A stretch of 64,000 nt of DNA from CAWGXG01 sp963826505 (GCA_963826505.1 CAWGXG010000007.1:806001-870000); one strand, 5' to 3'; shown: positions 1-9,765, counted from the first letter of the stretch. Notes: generated by a model not told the origin, from the letters alone. Numbers and translations are program-made.

Positions 1-125
1 ATCGACGGTGTGTAGGTCCGTGACGGCGTGTAGGTCATCGACGGTGTATAGGTCCGTGACGGCGTGAACGTGATCGACGGGGTGCGCGTGGGTGTGCGCG
101 TGGGCGTCGGTGTACGTGTAGGCGT
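1..125 (-). repeat. 36-bp tandem repeat encoding Thr-Tyr-Thr-Pro-Ser hexapeptides
   Basis: Bases 1-36 and 37-72 are two near-identical 36-bp units, followed by degenerate copies to about 125. On the minus strand they read T-Y-T-P-S-R/M repeats within the TadE-like gene. This is a coding, low-complexity linker or stalk, and the array continues past the window edge. Confidence 0.7.
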
Positions 126-2087
126 GACGGATGCCGTAGGTGTGGCCGACGGCGGCAGAATCTCCGGCAGAACAGCCGGGCAGATGTAATTGATCGTGAA
201 CGACGTATTGCTGAAGTCGTAGTCGCGATAGTTGAACGGGGATTGATCCAACCGGCCTGAGGTCGCGTCGAAGTCAAACCACACGTTGATCGTCTGCGAA
301 GGCTGGATCACCGGGTTCACGAGCCAATTGGCTCCGCCGGAGGTCCCACTGGCGGGTGATGTGTTCACCGTTCCTGCCGGATCCCACATTCTAACCGTTG
401 CCGGGTCGAATGGAGAGGATCCGCCGACTGAGACGAAGTCGAGATTGATCGGTGGTAACGAGCGCCCCGCAGAGGCCCAGTCGATGCTGAAGCCGGTGAT
501 GGAGGCGGGCAGCGTATCGGCGTTGCGGATCGTGAAGCGCACGATGGCGTTGTTCTCGAAGCCACCAAAGGCAACGATGTAGTTGCCGCAGACCGGTGCG
601 GTCGCCGTTTCTGTAATCGGCGATGGTGTGTAGGTGGACGTCGGCAGTGTGAAGTCGTCGCCGGTGATTTCCAGCATACAGTCATTCGCCGGATCGTAGG
701 CGGTGCCGCCCCACGTCGTGCTGAAATACAGCTTTGTCCCTACGAACTGCCCCGGAATCATGTAATCGGACAAGCGAAGCGGGCCGTTCGAGAACCGGAT
801 GCGCAGCGATGTCACCTGGTTGGGATCGAACCGGCGCAACAGGTAAGCGGGGGCATCGTTGTTCCAATGCGGATCGGTGTAATCGGCGATAGTGGGCGGA
901 GTGTAGCCCGGCCCATACCAGAACCGGTCACGCCCTGCAATGCGCATATCATCTGCGTACATATTCGGATAGAGCGTCAACTGCGGCCACTGCAACTCAA
1001 CCCGCGTAATGAAGAAGGGCGCGGTCAAGTTGTTGTTATCGACGCGAATGTCGACGTAGTTGTCCACAAACACGATGGCCTGGTCTAGCGGATGCCACAA
1101 TTCAATCTCATCGCAGGACGGGGCTGGCGTAGAAGTGACCGTGGCCGTTGTCGTGGCCGAAGAACTCGCGGTCGGCGTCAGCGTGTCGGTCGGCGTGTCG
1201 GTCGTGGTTGGCGTCTGCGACGGTTCTTTGGTGTTCGACGGTGTAAAGGTGGGCAGCAAGAGTTGGAACGGGATGTTGACCACGCGCGTCGATCGGAACG
1301 ATTCATTGATCATCACGCGGCGCGCTTGAAGCTGCACATAGTCCACCAAACCGAGCGGCGTGATCAGGGGATGATTGAAGAAAACGATAATTTCGACGGC
1401 ATCGCCGGGTCCCCCTACGTCGTACTGATTGATACCATACTGCGTGGGTTCTTGAACGGTACACAACCGCTCGTTGCGATCCTGGCTGGGTTGATAGCGC
1501 GCGGGCATATCGCTGGCAACGGGCGGACGTGAACTGCAGACCCACACATGAAACCATCCCGGTTGGTTGTCGGCAACGGTTTCGGTGGTCAGTTCAACAC
1601 CCGCGGCGTTATCCAGCCCGACGTAGTGATCGCCCTTCTTGACGCCCAAGCCAGCCGCGCCAATACGCGCCCGCTTGACGATCGAAGGGAGACGCGCCAT
1701 GTCCGAGCGCAGCCACTGATCTTCTTCTGAACCGGGTTGGCAGTCATATCCCCAGTGGCGGACGAATGCATCATCTACCCCGGTTGTGCAGGGGACGAGC
1801 GCGTCCAGAATTTCTTGTTTGCGCTGCTCTTCAGACACTGAACTGGCCGAGAAGGTGTAGCCCAAGACATCTGCCACGTCTTGGGCATCCCATTGGCCTG
1901 TAACGGCATAACGTGCTGCCGTACGCGCCGCATTTTGCAGGGTAACCCATGCCTGGAAGATGCGGGCAAACTCGATGACGCCAAACATCATCATCAGTAG
2001 AATGGGCAGCGTCAGCGCAAACTCGGCCATCGTCTGCCCGCGCCTACTTCGTCGAGAAAGGGAGTCAGATTCGTGTGCTGCGCTCAT
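1..2087 (-). CDS. TadE-like pilus/secreted protein with Thr/Pro-rich repeats, 3' end outside the window
   Basis: The frame is open from an ATG at 2087 to the left edge (about 695 codons seen, no stop). The N-terminus has the TadE pattern: a basic stretch, then R-G-Q-T-M-A-E-F followed by one hydrophobic helix (residues about 21-45). TadE-type proteins are minor pseudopilin-like components of Flp pili or related secretion systems. The rest is predicted to be extracytoplasmic: a mixed region to about residue 270, a Thr/Pro/Ser-rich linker, a Cys-containing module ending near 440, a second module with paired Cys, then a Thr-Pro tail that becomes hexapeptide repeats. This is far longer than ordinary TadE (about 150-200 aa), so the C-terminal modules may be surface-exposed. 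It starts 43 nt after the TadG-like gene and is probably co-transcribed. The family call is fairly sure; the function of the large exterior part is unknown. Confidence 0.75.
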   Translation of the reverse strand, partial: MSAAHESDSLSRRSRRGQTMAEFALTLPILLMMMFGVIEFARIFQAWVTLQNAARTAARYAVTGQWDAQDVADVLGYTFSASSVSEEQRKQEILDALVPCTTGVDDAFVRHWGYDCQPGSEEDQWLRSDMARLPSIVKRARIGAAGLGVKKGDHYVGLDNAAGVELTTETVADNQPGWFHVWVCSSRPPVASDMPARYQPSQDRNERLCTVQEPTQYGINQYDVGGPGDAVEIIVFFNHPLITPLGLVDYVQLQARRVMINESFRSTRVVNIPFQLLLPTFTPSNTKEPSQTPTTTDTPTDTLTPTASSSATTTATVTSTPAPSCDEIELWHPLDQAIVFVDNYVDIRVDNNNLTAPFFITRVELQWPQLTLYPNMYADDMRIAGRDRFWYGPGYTPPTIADYTDPHWNNDAPAYLLRRFDPNQVTSLRIRFSNGPLRLSDYMIPGQFVGTKLYFSTTWGGTAYDPANDCMLEITGDDFTLPTSTYTPSPITETATAPVCGNYIVAFGGFENNAIVRFTIRNADTLPASITGFSIDWASAGRSLPPINLDFVSVGGSSPFDPATVRMWDPAGTVNTSPASGTSGGANWLVNPVIQPSQTINVWFDFDATSGRLDQSPFNYRDYDFSNTSFTINYICPAVLPEILPPSATPTASVTPTRTPTPTRTPTRTPSITFTPSRTYTPSMTYTPSRTYTPS

Positions 2088-2130
2088 ACAGCTAACCTCT
2101 TCACGCAAGGTGGCACCAGCGGTCCACCAC

Positions 2131-4188
2131 CTACCGGGACAATCGGGTAAACAGACGGCTGGCAATTTCCTCGAAAACGCTGTTTAGTTCTTCTAGTCCT
2201 GCGGCGTAGTAGTACTGGCCGCATTGTTGTGTCGGGTGGAGATTGCCTTCGCATACATCAGGCTCGCCATAATAAGCCGGGTAGGGCCCCCCAATGGGAT
2301 ACGTTGGTACAGAATTGCGATCTTCACGCAGGTCTGTTTGCAGGTTGTTGTCGATGAACCCGTTGTCGCCTGCGTCCGCGATATAACGTAGCAAGGGCGC
2401 CGCCGTTGGTTCGGTGATCGTCTCGTCCCCAAAGGCGATTGAGAACATGGCAATAAAGTTACCTTGCTTACCGCCGGGTACCACTTCGATTAGCCCGGCG
2501 AAGTCGGCCATATCACGGGCGTAATCATCCGCGTCATAGTGGCCGAGCGACGAACACTCAGGATTGCCGACTTCGGGTTCGTCGGTGGTCCAATCGATAC
2601 AGAAATGTCGCGTGTTAGGATCGTTGTCGTTACAGATCGGTTTTGCCAGCTCCACCTGGCTGGGGTTGTTCTCGGTGCATTCCCCATAATGGAACGGGCT
2701 GGTGGGATCCAGGAAACAGAAGGTCCACCAGGGGCAGTAGCCATAATACCCGTAGTCGCCCGGTACAGTCGCATTAACCGTGCGGTTGGTGACGTTAGCG
2801 GCACCGTCGCTCAGCACGATCATGACCCACACGGCTTCACGCCGGATATCTACAGGATCGGTCAGCGCATTACTGGCGGCGAGAATGCCGCCGCCAATGT
2901 TGGTGTTACCGCAGGCCGACATCGTCTCGTAGGCATAGGGACGGTCGGTTGGCTGATCGGGCAGGGCGCCACTCAACCACTGAACCCAGTTATAGACGGC
3001 CGTGTTCTGAACCTGGCAGAAGTTCCAGATGTTCTTGGTGTTTTGGTTGACCTGGACGCCAATTTTCGTATCCAGTGTATCGATTGCGGTTTGTTCGCTG
3101 CGCATCATAGGTCGCAGTGTCGTCGCGCCGACTTTCGGGCTGTAGGCGATCCCGGTCCGGTCGAACGTGACCAGCACCACGCGATCACCACGCACGAAGT
3201 CCAGCCGCTTGACGAACAGGCGGGCCGCGTCTTTGACGTCCTTGAAGGGACGGCAGATCAAGGTGGTGAAGTTGAACCCATTGGTATCGGTCAGGCTGGA
3301 ACTTTGATGGTTGCTATTGGCGATACCGTCTTCAGTATTGCCGTCCCACTTGCCGTTACCATTCTCGTCGTGCCAGATATACCCGTTCGGCAGCAGGCCG
3401 CCGCCAGTCCGTATGATCGTGCCATCGCTCACCAGCCCGACGCCGGGATCGTTGCAACAACCGCCCCATCGTTCGCGATCATACGGGTTGATGTTGGGAT
3501 CGGAGGCGATCTCCTCCGGGGTTGTGTAACAATCCGACCGGATTGTTTTCGAACCTCCTCCGCCGTAACTCAACCCGATCGCTGTGAAGTCAGACGGGAG
3601 GGTTTCTTTAGACATGGACTCGGAGATATCGATCACCAGGGCGACATCGAGTACAGCCGTTTCAGACACCGAAGTCGCTTCCAGCGTGATCGACCCAATG
3701 CCGATCAACGAAAGAAAGGTCGTGGGCGATTCGATCTGCGCACTGACACGCACTAACTTATGCGGGTCAGCCCAATCACATAACTCAGTTTCAGGCATCG
3801 AATCCGACACCACCGGGTAAGTGCCTTCGGGGTGCGGGTCGCCTTCCCAGGCTCCCGTACCCTGACGCCATGAGTAGATGTCGGTTTCGCACGTTTCCAC
3901 CAGGATGGTCTGGGGATCAATGTTATGCAGACGGAGATATTGTTCGGCGGCTACGGAGACGACCCCGTAGTTCGTGCCCTCACGAATCTGACCAGCGGCG
4001 GCAATGGCTGCGGCGTCAACAGCGCGTCGCAGCGCGGCATAGCGCACGAACAAGAGCGCCACGTCTGTCACCAGCCCCACAAACGCGATCAGGGCCATAA
4101 ACGCGAAAGCCATCAACAAGATCGATTGGCCACGCTGGCTGCGTCTGAAGCGGCGCGAGATAGAGTTGGCGATTAAAAGGCGTTTCAT
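2131..4188 (-). CDS. TadG-like protein with von Willebrand factor A domain
   Basis: 685 aa. The N-terminus (S-Q-R-G-Q-S-I-L-L-M at 17-26, then a membrane helix to about residue 50 and an Ala-rich helix) is the TadG/Flp-associated arrangement. A vWA domain starts near residue 180 and has the MIDAS motif D-I-S-E-S at 187-191, so metal-dependent ligand binding is likely. The region at 200-300 is rich in Cys, Gly and Asn, as expected for an extracytoplasmic protein. The ATG at 4188 follows AGGTAA at good spacing and lies 20 nt after the upstream TadE gene. TadG proteins are membrane-anchored components of tight-adherence systems. No Tad ATPase, prepilin peptidase or Flp pilin is visible here, so the rest of the machinery must be to the left or elsewhere. 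Confidence 0.8.
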   Translation of the reverse strand: MKRLLIANSISRRFRRSQRGQSILLMAFAFMALIAFVGLVTDVALLFVRYAALRRAVDAAAIAAAGQIREGTNYGVVSVAAEQYLRLHNIDPQTILVETCETDIYSWRQGTGAWEGDPHPEGTYPVVSDSMPETELCDWADPHKLVRVSAQIESPTTFLSLIGIGSITLEATSVSETAVLDVALVIDISESMSKETLPSDFTAIGLSYGGGGSKTIRSDCYTTPEEIASDPNINPYDRERWGGCCNDPGVGLVSDGTIIRTGGGLLPNGYIWHDENGNGKWDGNTEDGIANSNHQSSSLTDTNGFNFTTLICRPFKDVKDAARLFVKRLDFVRGDRVVLVTFDRTGIAYSPKVGATTLRPMMRSEQTAIDTLDTKIGVQVNQNTKNIWNFCQVQNTAVYNWVQWLSGALPDQPTDRPYAYETMSACGNTNIGGGILAASNALTDPVDIRREAVWVMIVLSDGAANVTNRTVNATVPGDYGYYGYCPWWTFCFLDPTSPFHYGECTENNPSQVELAKPICNDNDPNTRHFCIDWTTDEPEVGNPECSSLGHYDADDYARDMADFAGLIEVVPGGKQGNFIAMFSIAFGDETITEPTAAPLLRYIADAGDNGFIDNNLQTDLREDRNSVPTYPIGGPYPAYYGEPDVCEGNLHPTQQCGQYYYAAGLEELNSVFEEIASRLFTRLSR

Positions 4189-4208
4189 AAGCGTTACCTG
4201 TCAGCGAA

Positions 4209-5159
4209 CTAGTAATTCAGATCAGGTTCTGCGGCTGATACTGGGAAAAAGGCCCATACGTGAATGGTTTGGCCCTGAGCAAGCGGCCCCATGCTGAACC
4301 ACGGCAGGCCAAACAACTGGTGATGCTGCCAGAAGATTTCGACCAGCACCAACCCGTAATTGGCCGCCTCGGTGATTTTACGTTGGCGATCCAGGTCCCC
4401 GGTAAAATCGAGTTCTCGTTCGACTTCAATCGTCGAAAACTCCGACCCCAGGCATTGCTGACTGGCTCCAGGGAAATCCATCCGGTGATTGCCGCGAAAC
4501 ACGTAGCCTCGGATGTTGTCCCATGTGGCATCAAAGCGCGAGGAGTCCTCGTCGATGCCGTTGCCCATACCGTCACAATTCCAGTCGAAGGGGTCCCACT
4601 GATCGTCGCCCTCACATTCGTTGGCGCGCGCGGGATAACGCCCCACGATCCGCACTTTGGCCGACGTCAGGCCCCGGTTCAATACCACGTACGAAAAGAC
4701 CGAAACGGCGATATCGTCCGTCTGGTCGTTGAACTCCAGCGGGGCCATGTTGGCGATGACCGAGCAGGCGACGCCGTCGTAATATCCAATCGGACGTTCG
4801 TCCCCGATCGAATATCCCCACGCGCTCAGATCGGGACCGGGCCATGTGGTCTGGTTCTCAAAGGGACGCTTGTCGAAATTCGTAACCAGCGGTGGATCTT
4901 CGCAGTCCATGCGCTGGTACTTCAATTCTTCGCCGTCGGCCCAGGTCATCGGATCCCTGGTGGCGCCATAACGTCCAGCCTCGCGGACGACATCCAACAA
5001 GGTCATATAGTTATTGGCATACCAGCCGATTTCCGCCAACCCCAACAGCATCACCAGCAAAATCGGAAGCGTGAGCGTCAGCTCGACCAGACTCTGACCG
5101 CGCATTCCGGTTGGCGTACCATCTAGTACGGCGATAATTCTGCGTAATCTGGCCCGCAT
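4209..5159 (-). CDS. TadE-family protein
   Basis: 316 aa, first gene of the minus-strand TadE-TadG-TadE set. It starts with a basic segment, then M-R-G-Q-S-L-V-E-L-T-L-T-L-P-I-L (about 19-34) and a single membrane helix, the classic TadE_N signature. The ATG at 5159 is preceded by GAGGTG. The exterior part (about 60-316) contains several Cys residues and acidic loops with no domain I recognise. TadE proteins are processed like pseudopilins and support Flp pilus assembly. The tandem arrangement suggests the three proteins form one envelope assembly. Confidence 0.78.
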   Translation of the reverse strand: MRARLRRIIAVLDGTPTGMRGQSLVELTLTLPILLVMLLGLAEIGWYANNYMTLLDVVREAGRYGATRDPMTWADGEELKYQRMDCEDPPLVTNFDKRPFENQTTWPGPDLSAWGYSIGDERPIGYYDGVACSVIANMAPLEFNDQTDDIAVSVFSYVVLNRGLTSAKVRIVGRYPARANECEGDDQWDPFDWNCDGMGNGIDEDSSRFDATWDNIRGYVFRGNHRMDFPGASQQCLGSEFSTIEVERELDFTGDLDRQRKITEAANYGLVLVEIFWQHHQLFGLPWFSMGPLAQGQTIHVWAFFPVSAAEPDLNY

Positions 5160-5498
5160 ACGTCACCTCTGTGAGCCTCTGGATAAATTCTTTTCTTGAA
5201 GGATGATTGCGCGTGCAGTGGATGCACAGACCCCGGCAGCACAGGTGCCGCCACTTCTACTTTGAATGATACCATAGATGGATGAACAGCCCTTGTCTTC
5301 ATTTGTGAGGAGTTCATAAGGATTTGTCAGCGAGTCCGGGCTGATATTTAACTACCGCCCGGCTTATATGAGGACCACTGGCGATGCGGCCCGATGGGGG
5401 CGCGCTGCCGGGGAAAAGCGATCCGAAACAGCGGGTGTCAGGGAGCGTGAATGGAAGGAGGATCGTGCTTGTGCGCTGGCGGGGGAATCTGGCGCGCG
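5160..5498. other. 339-nt intergenic region upstream of the TadE operon
   Basis: There is no convincing gene. On the minus strand there is an extended -10-like element (TGG-TATCAT, plus-strand 5266-5274) about 105 nt before the TadE start, without a clear -35, and I take it as a weak promoter candidate. The part near 5380-5498 is the 3' flank of the response regulator gene, and I see no clear terminator in it. Confidence 0.35.
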
Positions 5499-6206
5499 CT
5501 AGACCGCGCGCGCGTTGATGACGTAGCCGCGCCCATGCTGTGACACAATGACGTTCGGGCGATCGGGGTTATCTTCGATTTTGCGGCGCAGGTTGCGGAT
5601 ATGGTTGCGCACCAGGGCTTTGTCGCCACTGCCCGGTGGGTATTCCCACAGGCGTTCCAACAGCGATTGGGCCGTGTGGTGTTCGGCTTGATGGTCGCAT
5701 AAGAACTGCAGCAGGCTGAACTCAGTCGGTGTCAGTTCCACGCAGCGCGAATCAATATGAACCGTGTAACGAACGGGATCGAGATGCACGGTTTTCATGG
5801 AATTGATATGGCGGTGGGGAGCGCGGCGCAGCAGCGCCCGCACACGCGCACGCAGTTCGCGCGTGGCGAACGGCTTGCGTAGAAAATCATCGGCTCCCCG
5901 GTTCAGCGCTTCGGCGGCGAAGTGTGCGCCACGCTGCATGCTGAGGCACAGGATAGGCGTGTGATCCACATAGGGCAGCTTCCGCAGATTTCCGCACAAG
6001 TCCAACCCGTTCATGTCCGTAAGGGCGATGTCCAGAATGATCACGTCGGGGTGATGGGACCGTGCCAGGCGCATAGCCGATCGGGCATCTGGCGCTTCGA
6101 TGATGTCGAACCCCTCATATTCGAGAGCGCGACCAATCGAGGCGCGCAACTCCGGATCGCTGTCAACCGTCAAGATGGTGTTGGAATTGCAGGCGTTTGT
6201 CGCCAT
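5499..6206 (-). CDS. OmpR/PhoB-family response regulator (orphan)
   Basis: 235 aa. A receiver domain spans about 9-125 with phosphoacceptor Asp59 (V-I-I-L-D-I) and the conserved Lys in F-L-R-K-P-F. The usual switch Thr is replaced by Ser in I-L-C-L-S. A winged-helix DNA-binding domain follows (about 140-232), ending in the R-G-x-G-Y-V signature. It is therefore a DNA-binding transcription regulator expected to be phosphorylated by a sensor kinase. No kinase is adjacent; the nearest is the GAF-rich kinase 0.9 kb upstream, which overlaps a different regulator. Its target is unknown, although the divergently placed Tad operon is a possible one. Confidence 0.88.
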   Translation of the reverse strand: MATNACNSNTILTVDSDPELRASIGRALEYEGFDIIEAPDARSAMRLARSHHPDVIILDIALTDMNGLDLCGNLRKLPYVDHTPILCLSMQRGAHFAAEALNRGADDFLRKPFATRELRARVRALLRRAPHRHINSMKTVHLDPVRYTVHIDSRCVELTPTEFSLLQFLCDHQAEHHTAQSLLERLWEYPPGSGDKALVRNHIRNLRRKIEDNPDRPNVIVSQHGRGYVINARAV

Positions 6207-6418
6207 AACGTTATCAACCTATACAAGATGGGTGCTCACACGTGTCTCTGAGGATAAGTATACGAGACAAATGTCTGCTTTGGGGGGCAAAGCCATGAAA
6301 GTTGTGTGAAAAAGCTTTTTGCGCGGTGTTTTTCCGGGGCAGCAAGGGACGCAACCCAACAGAGCCTAGGCGTTTAAGCAGGCTGCAAGCTGGTCACAGG
6401 CCGGGTTTGGACCGTCTC

Positions 6419-7120
6419 TCACCCGACGATCATGTAGCCTACGCCGTGAATCGTGCGGATGAAGGTCACCGATGGATCGTCCATCTCGATCTTGGCGCGC
6501 AGATTGCGGACGTGCGCGCGCACCAGATCGGGATCGCCGGTGTGCGGTGGGTAATCCCACACCGCTTCCAGCAAATGCTGCGGCGATAGGGCCTGGTTGG
6601 CGTGTTCCATCAGGTAGCGCAGCAGGCGGTGCTCGGTGGCCGTCAGTTGAATGGGCGCGTGATGACCAGCGACCACTTGATGCGTGCTGGAATCAAGATG
6701 CAACTCGCCCACCGACAACTGCGGGCTTTCAGTGACGGCGCTACGTAGACCCCGCCGGATGAGCGCGCGCACGCGCGCGATGAGCTCCGGCAGTTCGAAC
6801 GGCTTGGCGACGTAGTCGTCTCCTCCGGCATCGAGTCCGGCCACTATGTCATCTGTCTGGCCGCGCGCGGTCAGGAACAAAATGGCAACGTCGTCGTACT
6901 GATTGTCGGAACGGATGCGGCGGCAGACGGTCAAGCCGTCGACCCCGGGCATGATGATGTCTAGGATGATCAGATCGGGTCGCCGATCCGCCAACAGAGT
7001 CAGCGCCTCTACCCCCGAGGTCGCCCGCCCTACGTCGAATCCTTCGCGCGTCAGTGCGCGCGCCAGGGTGCCCAGGACGTCGGCGTCGTCATCCACAGCC
7101 AGAATGTAAGGTTGATTCAT
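6419..7120 (-). CDS. OmpR/PhoB-family response regulator, partner of the adjacent histidine kinase
   Basis: 233 aa. The receiver domain has acidic pocket D10-D11-D12, phosphoacceptor Asp54 (L-I-I-L-D-I), switch Thr in F-L-T-A-R and Lys in V-A-K-P-F. The C-terminal winged helix has R-A-H-V-R-N-L-R and ends G-V-G-Y-M. Its ATG (7118-7120) overlaps the kinase TGA (7117-7119) in an ATGA junction, so translation is coupled and the pair is very probably a cognate two-component system. It resembles the orphan regulator at 5499-6206 in length and domain layout, so the two may be paralogues. Confidence 0.9.
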   Translation of the reverse strand: MNQPYILAVDDDADVLGTLARALTREGFDVGRATSGVEALTLLADRRPDLIILDIIMPGVDGLTVCRRIRSDNQYDDVAILFLTARGQTDDIVAGLDAGGDDYVAKPFELPELIARVRALIRRGLRSAVTESPQLSVGELHLDSSTHQVVAGHHAPIQLTATEHRLLRYLMEHANQALSPQHLLEAVWDYPPHTGDPDLVRAHVRNLRAKIEMDDPSVTFIRTIHGVGYMIVG

Positions 7121-9765
7121 GAGATGTCTTGTCCATCGTGATAAACAGGCAGCAGGATGCTAAACCGTGTCCCTTCATTATATTTACTCTGTACATGGAT
7201 GCTACCGTGGCATTTTTCCACGATCTGGCGGCAAATGTACAACCCCAGGCCGGTGCCCTCTCCAGGGGGTTTGGTCGTGAAGAACGGGTCGAAAATCTGG
7301 TTTACCGTTTCGGGCGGGATGCCGATCCCGTTATCCCAGATGAGCGCTTCCACGCTTTCAATCTCAGGCACGTAATGAGTCAGGATGTTGATCTGAGAAT
7401 CCGGGCGGAAGGCCAGCGCGTCGCGCGCGTTGAGCAGCAGGTTAAGCCACACGTCCTCGAGCTGACCGGGGATGGCCTGCACATCCGGCAGCGAGTTGTC
7501 CAGGTCTACGGAGAGCGCGATGCGTCCGTGGTGAATATGGCTCTCGACCAGGGTCAAGGTGTTGTGAATGGTTTCGTTGACGCTCACCGGCTCGGCTATA
7601 TCGTCGGCGTTTTGCTGGCGGGCCATCGCCAGCAGGCGGCGGACGACCTCGTGGGCGCGTTTGCCCGCGCGCGAAATGGCCGTCACCGATTCGAAATTGA
7701 CATCCTCAGGCGGCAGATCGCGCAAGATTAGGTCGGTATCGCCAAGGATAGTCGTCAGCGGGTTATTGATCTGGTGGGCCACCGCGGCGGCCAGCTCGCC
7801 CATCGCGGACAGCCGCGCCGTTTGCACGAGTTTGCTTTGCGTGCGGTGCAGTTCTTCCAGGCTGCGTTCCAGGTCGCGGTACAGGCGGGCATTGTCCAAG
7901 GCGTTGGCCGCCTGCATGACGATTGCCTGCCCCAGCTCGATCTCGCGCCGTAGGAAGCGGCGTTCGGCCAGCGTATCAATGAGGATCATCAGCCCCATCG
8001 CCTCACCCTTGACGATCAACGGCAGCGCCAGCAGCCCCTTGCCGTGCGTGATCTCCAGGATGGAATTGGTTTCGAGCGCTACCGTCGCGTCAGTCGCCTG
8101 CTGATCCCTGAGATTGGCATTGAGCTGGGACAACCCGGCGGCATCCAATGTGGGGCGCGCCTCTTCATGCCAGATCACCGCGCCGTAGGACAGCGTGACG
8201 TTAAAACGGCGGCTGTTTGTATTCCACAACGCCACTTCGCACCAGTCCGCGTCCACCGCTTCCAGCATCCGGTGTGTGATCCCAAACAAAGCGCTGCGAG
8301 ACTGTCGCGTATCCGATCCGGCCAGCGCCATCATCAGGTCCAGCGTGATCTGCTGCAACTGGGACTGTACGCCTTGCGGCACGCCCGAATCCGAGTAGGG
8401 CGCGTTGGTACGATACAGACAGACGATGCCCAACGGTTGGTCGTCTACCATCAGCGGCAGGTAGACGATACCTTGGGCCTGGTAGCGGTGCGGCAGCCAA
8501 GCGGCGAGGTTCGTATTATCGGTGCGTGGCGGTATCTTCTCAACGTATACACGGCGCGCCTGGAATGCCCGCTCAATGCCGGGATTCTGGCGCCTCGATA
8601 ACGCCGGGCCCTGGGTAGGCGGCCACACCGCCCGGTAACACACCGCCAGCGGGTAGAGCGCGGTGTCGCCGGATTGCCACTCGGCGATGTAGCACTGCGA
8701 GACATCCAGCGCGCCGATCATCTCCAGCGCGATCCGCGACAGGACCTCGTCCAGGGCAAGGGTGGAGTTGGCCGCTTCGCCCGCGTGTACGAGGGTCGTC
8801 AGCTCGCGAGTGCGCAGCACGCTGTCTTCATAAAGCTGGGCTTTCTCGATGGCGATCGCGGCATGCGCGGCCAGGTCTTGCAATAAATCCATATCGTGCT
8901 GGTCGAAGGTGCGATCGGTCTTCTTGTTGTTGATGCCCAACACGCCGATGATCTCGCCTTTGATCGAGAGCGGCACATACAGCAGCGATTTGACCAGATA
9001 TTCCGTTTTGATTTTCTGCGGACCCTGGTCGCCCACCAGTACCGGCTGCCCGGTGCGGAACACCTGCCCGGCCAGCGTATCCTGGGTTTTGATGCGGAAG
9101 TTGCGCGCCGTCTCAGTTTCGATGCCTTTCGCCGCCCGGATCAAGAGCGTCTGAGCGTCTTCGTCAGGCAGCAGGAGCAACCCTTCTTCCGCGTGGCACA
9201 GACTCACCGCGGCGTCCACGACCTGAATCAGCAGGATATCCAGCTCAAGCACGGCGCTCAGCGAGCGTACCAACTGCGACAGCGTGCGCTGCTCGACGAG
9301 GTGCTGTTCCAGAATATACTGCGCGTCATTCTGAGTCAGGACGGGGGCGCTTTCGCGCGGCTTAGAGGCCGATGGCGGGGCCATCGTCTGCCCTTCCGAC
9401 ACGTTCTTGATATGGCGCAGCAGGACATCGGCCTTGAAAGGGCGCTGTACGAAGGCGGCCGCACCCAGGCGCAGCAGTTGGTAGGGGTCGCCGATGCTGT
9501 CATCGACAATCGCGATCCAGGGCACGCCGCTAAAGCGCGTCATGTGCTCGGCTAACAAGGAACGGCTGCGATCCTGCATGAACACATCCACCAGCGCCAT
9601 GTCAAAGCGGTTGTGTTCGAGGGCAAACACGGCATCCCCGACGTAATAGGCTTTGTGGACGTTATAACCGGCCTGTTCGAGAATGGAGGCGGTGTAGTCC
9701 ATCTCGTCAGGATCGCGCTCTGCGAGCAGCACGCGTGCGGCGTTGAGATTGGGCAGAAATTCCAT
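7117..9765 (-). CDS. GAF-rich sensor histidine kinase with N-terminal receiver domain
   Basis: 882 aa from the ATG at 9765, chosen because GAGG lies 5 nt upstream; an in-frame start at 9825 lacks this. Order of domains: receiver-like domain (about 10-125, Asp60 in A-L-V-D-V), then two or three GAF domains (about 170-330, 340-490, 500-630), a HisKA dimerisation domain with His664 (V-A-H-Q-I-N-N-P), and a HATPase_c domain with N-box (N-L-L-L-N-A-R-D-A), G1 (D-N-G-I-G-I) and G2 (G-T-G-L-G-L-Y). No membrane segment is seen, so it should be a soluble, cytoplasmic sensor of small ligands or redox state. It overlaps the downstream response regulator. The N-terminal receiver could let another kinase control it. 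Confidence 0.88.
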   Translation of the reverse strand: MEFLPNLNAARVLLAERDPDEMDYTASILEQAGYNVHKAYYVGDAVFALEHNRFDMALVDVFMQDRSRSLLAEHMTRFSGVPWIAIVDDSIGDPYQLLRLGAAAFVQRPFKADVLLRHIKNVSEGQTMAPPSASKPRESAPVLTQNDAQYILEQHLVEQRTLSQLVRSLSAVLELDILLIQVVDAAVSLCHAEEGLLLLPDEDAQTLLIRAAKGIETETARNFRIKTQDTLAGQVFRTGQPVLVGDQGPQKIKTEYLVKSLLYVPLSIKGEIIGVLGINNKKTDRTFDQHDMDLLQDLAAHAAIAIEKAQLYEDSVLRTRELTTLVHAGEAANSTLALDEVLSRIALEMIGALDVSQCYIAEWQSGDTALYPLAVCYRAVWPPTQGPALSRRQNPGIERAFQARRVYVEKIPPRTDNTNLAAWLPHRYQAQGIVYLPLMVDDQPLGIVCLYRTNAPYSDSGVPQGVQSQLQQITLDLMMALAGSDTRQSRSALFGITHRMLEAVDADWCEVALWNTNSRRFNVTLSYGAVIWHEEARPTLDAAGLSQLNANLRDQQATDATVALETNSILEITHGKGLLALPLIVKGEAMGLMILIDTLAERRFLRREIELGQAIVMQAANALDNARLYRDLERSLEELHRTQSKLVQTARLSAMGELAAAVAHQINNPLTTILGDTDLILRDLPPEDVNFESVTAISRAGKRAHEVVRRLLAMARQQNADDIAEPVSVNETIHNTLTLVESHIHHGRIALSVDLDNSLPDVQAIPGQLEDVWLNLLLNARDALAFRPDSQINILTHYVPEIESVEALIWDNGIGIPPETVNQIFDPFFTTKPPGEGTGLGLYICRQIVEKCHGSIHVQSKYNEGTRFSILLPVYHDGQDIS

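Noticed and set aside
1..125. Tandem repeats as a CRISPR array
   Set aside because: There are no unique spacers, and the repeats translate into regular Thr-Tyr-Thr-Pro-Ser units within an open gene.
2539..3756. 405-codon open frame on the plus strand
   Set aside because: It is antisense to the TadG-like gene, whose MIDAS and TadG_N motifs are clear; high GC keeps the opposite frame open.
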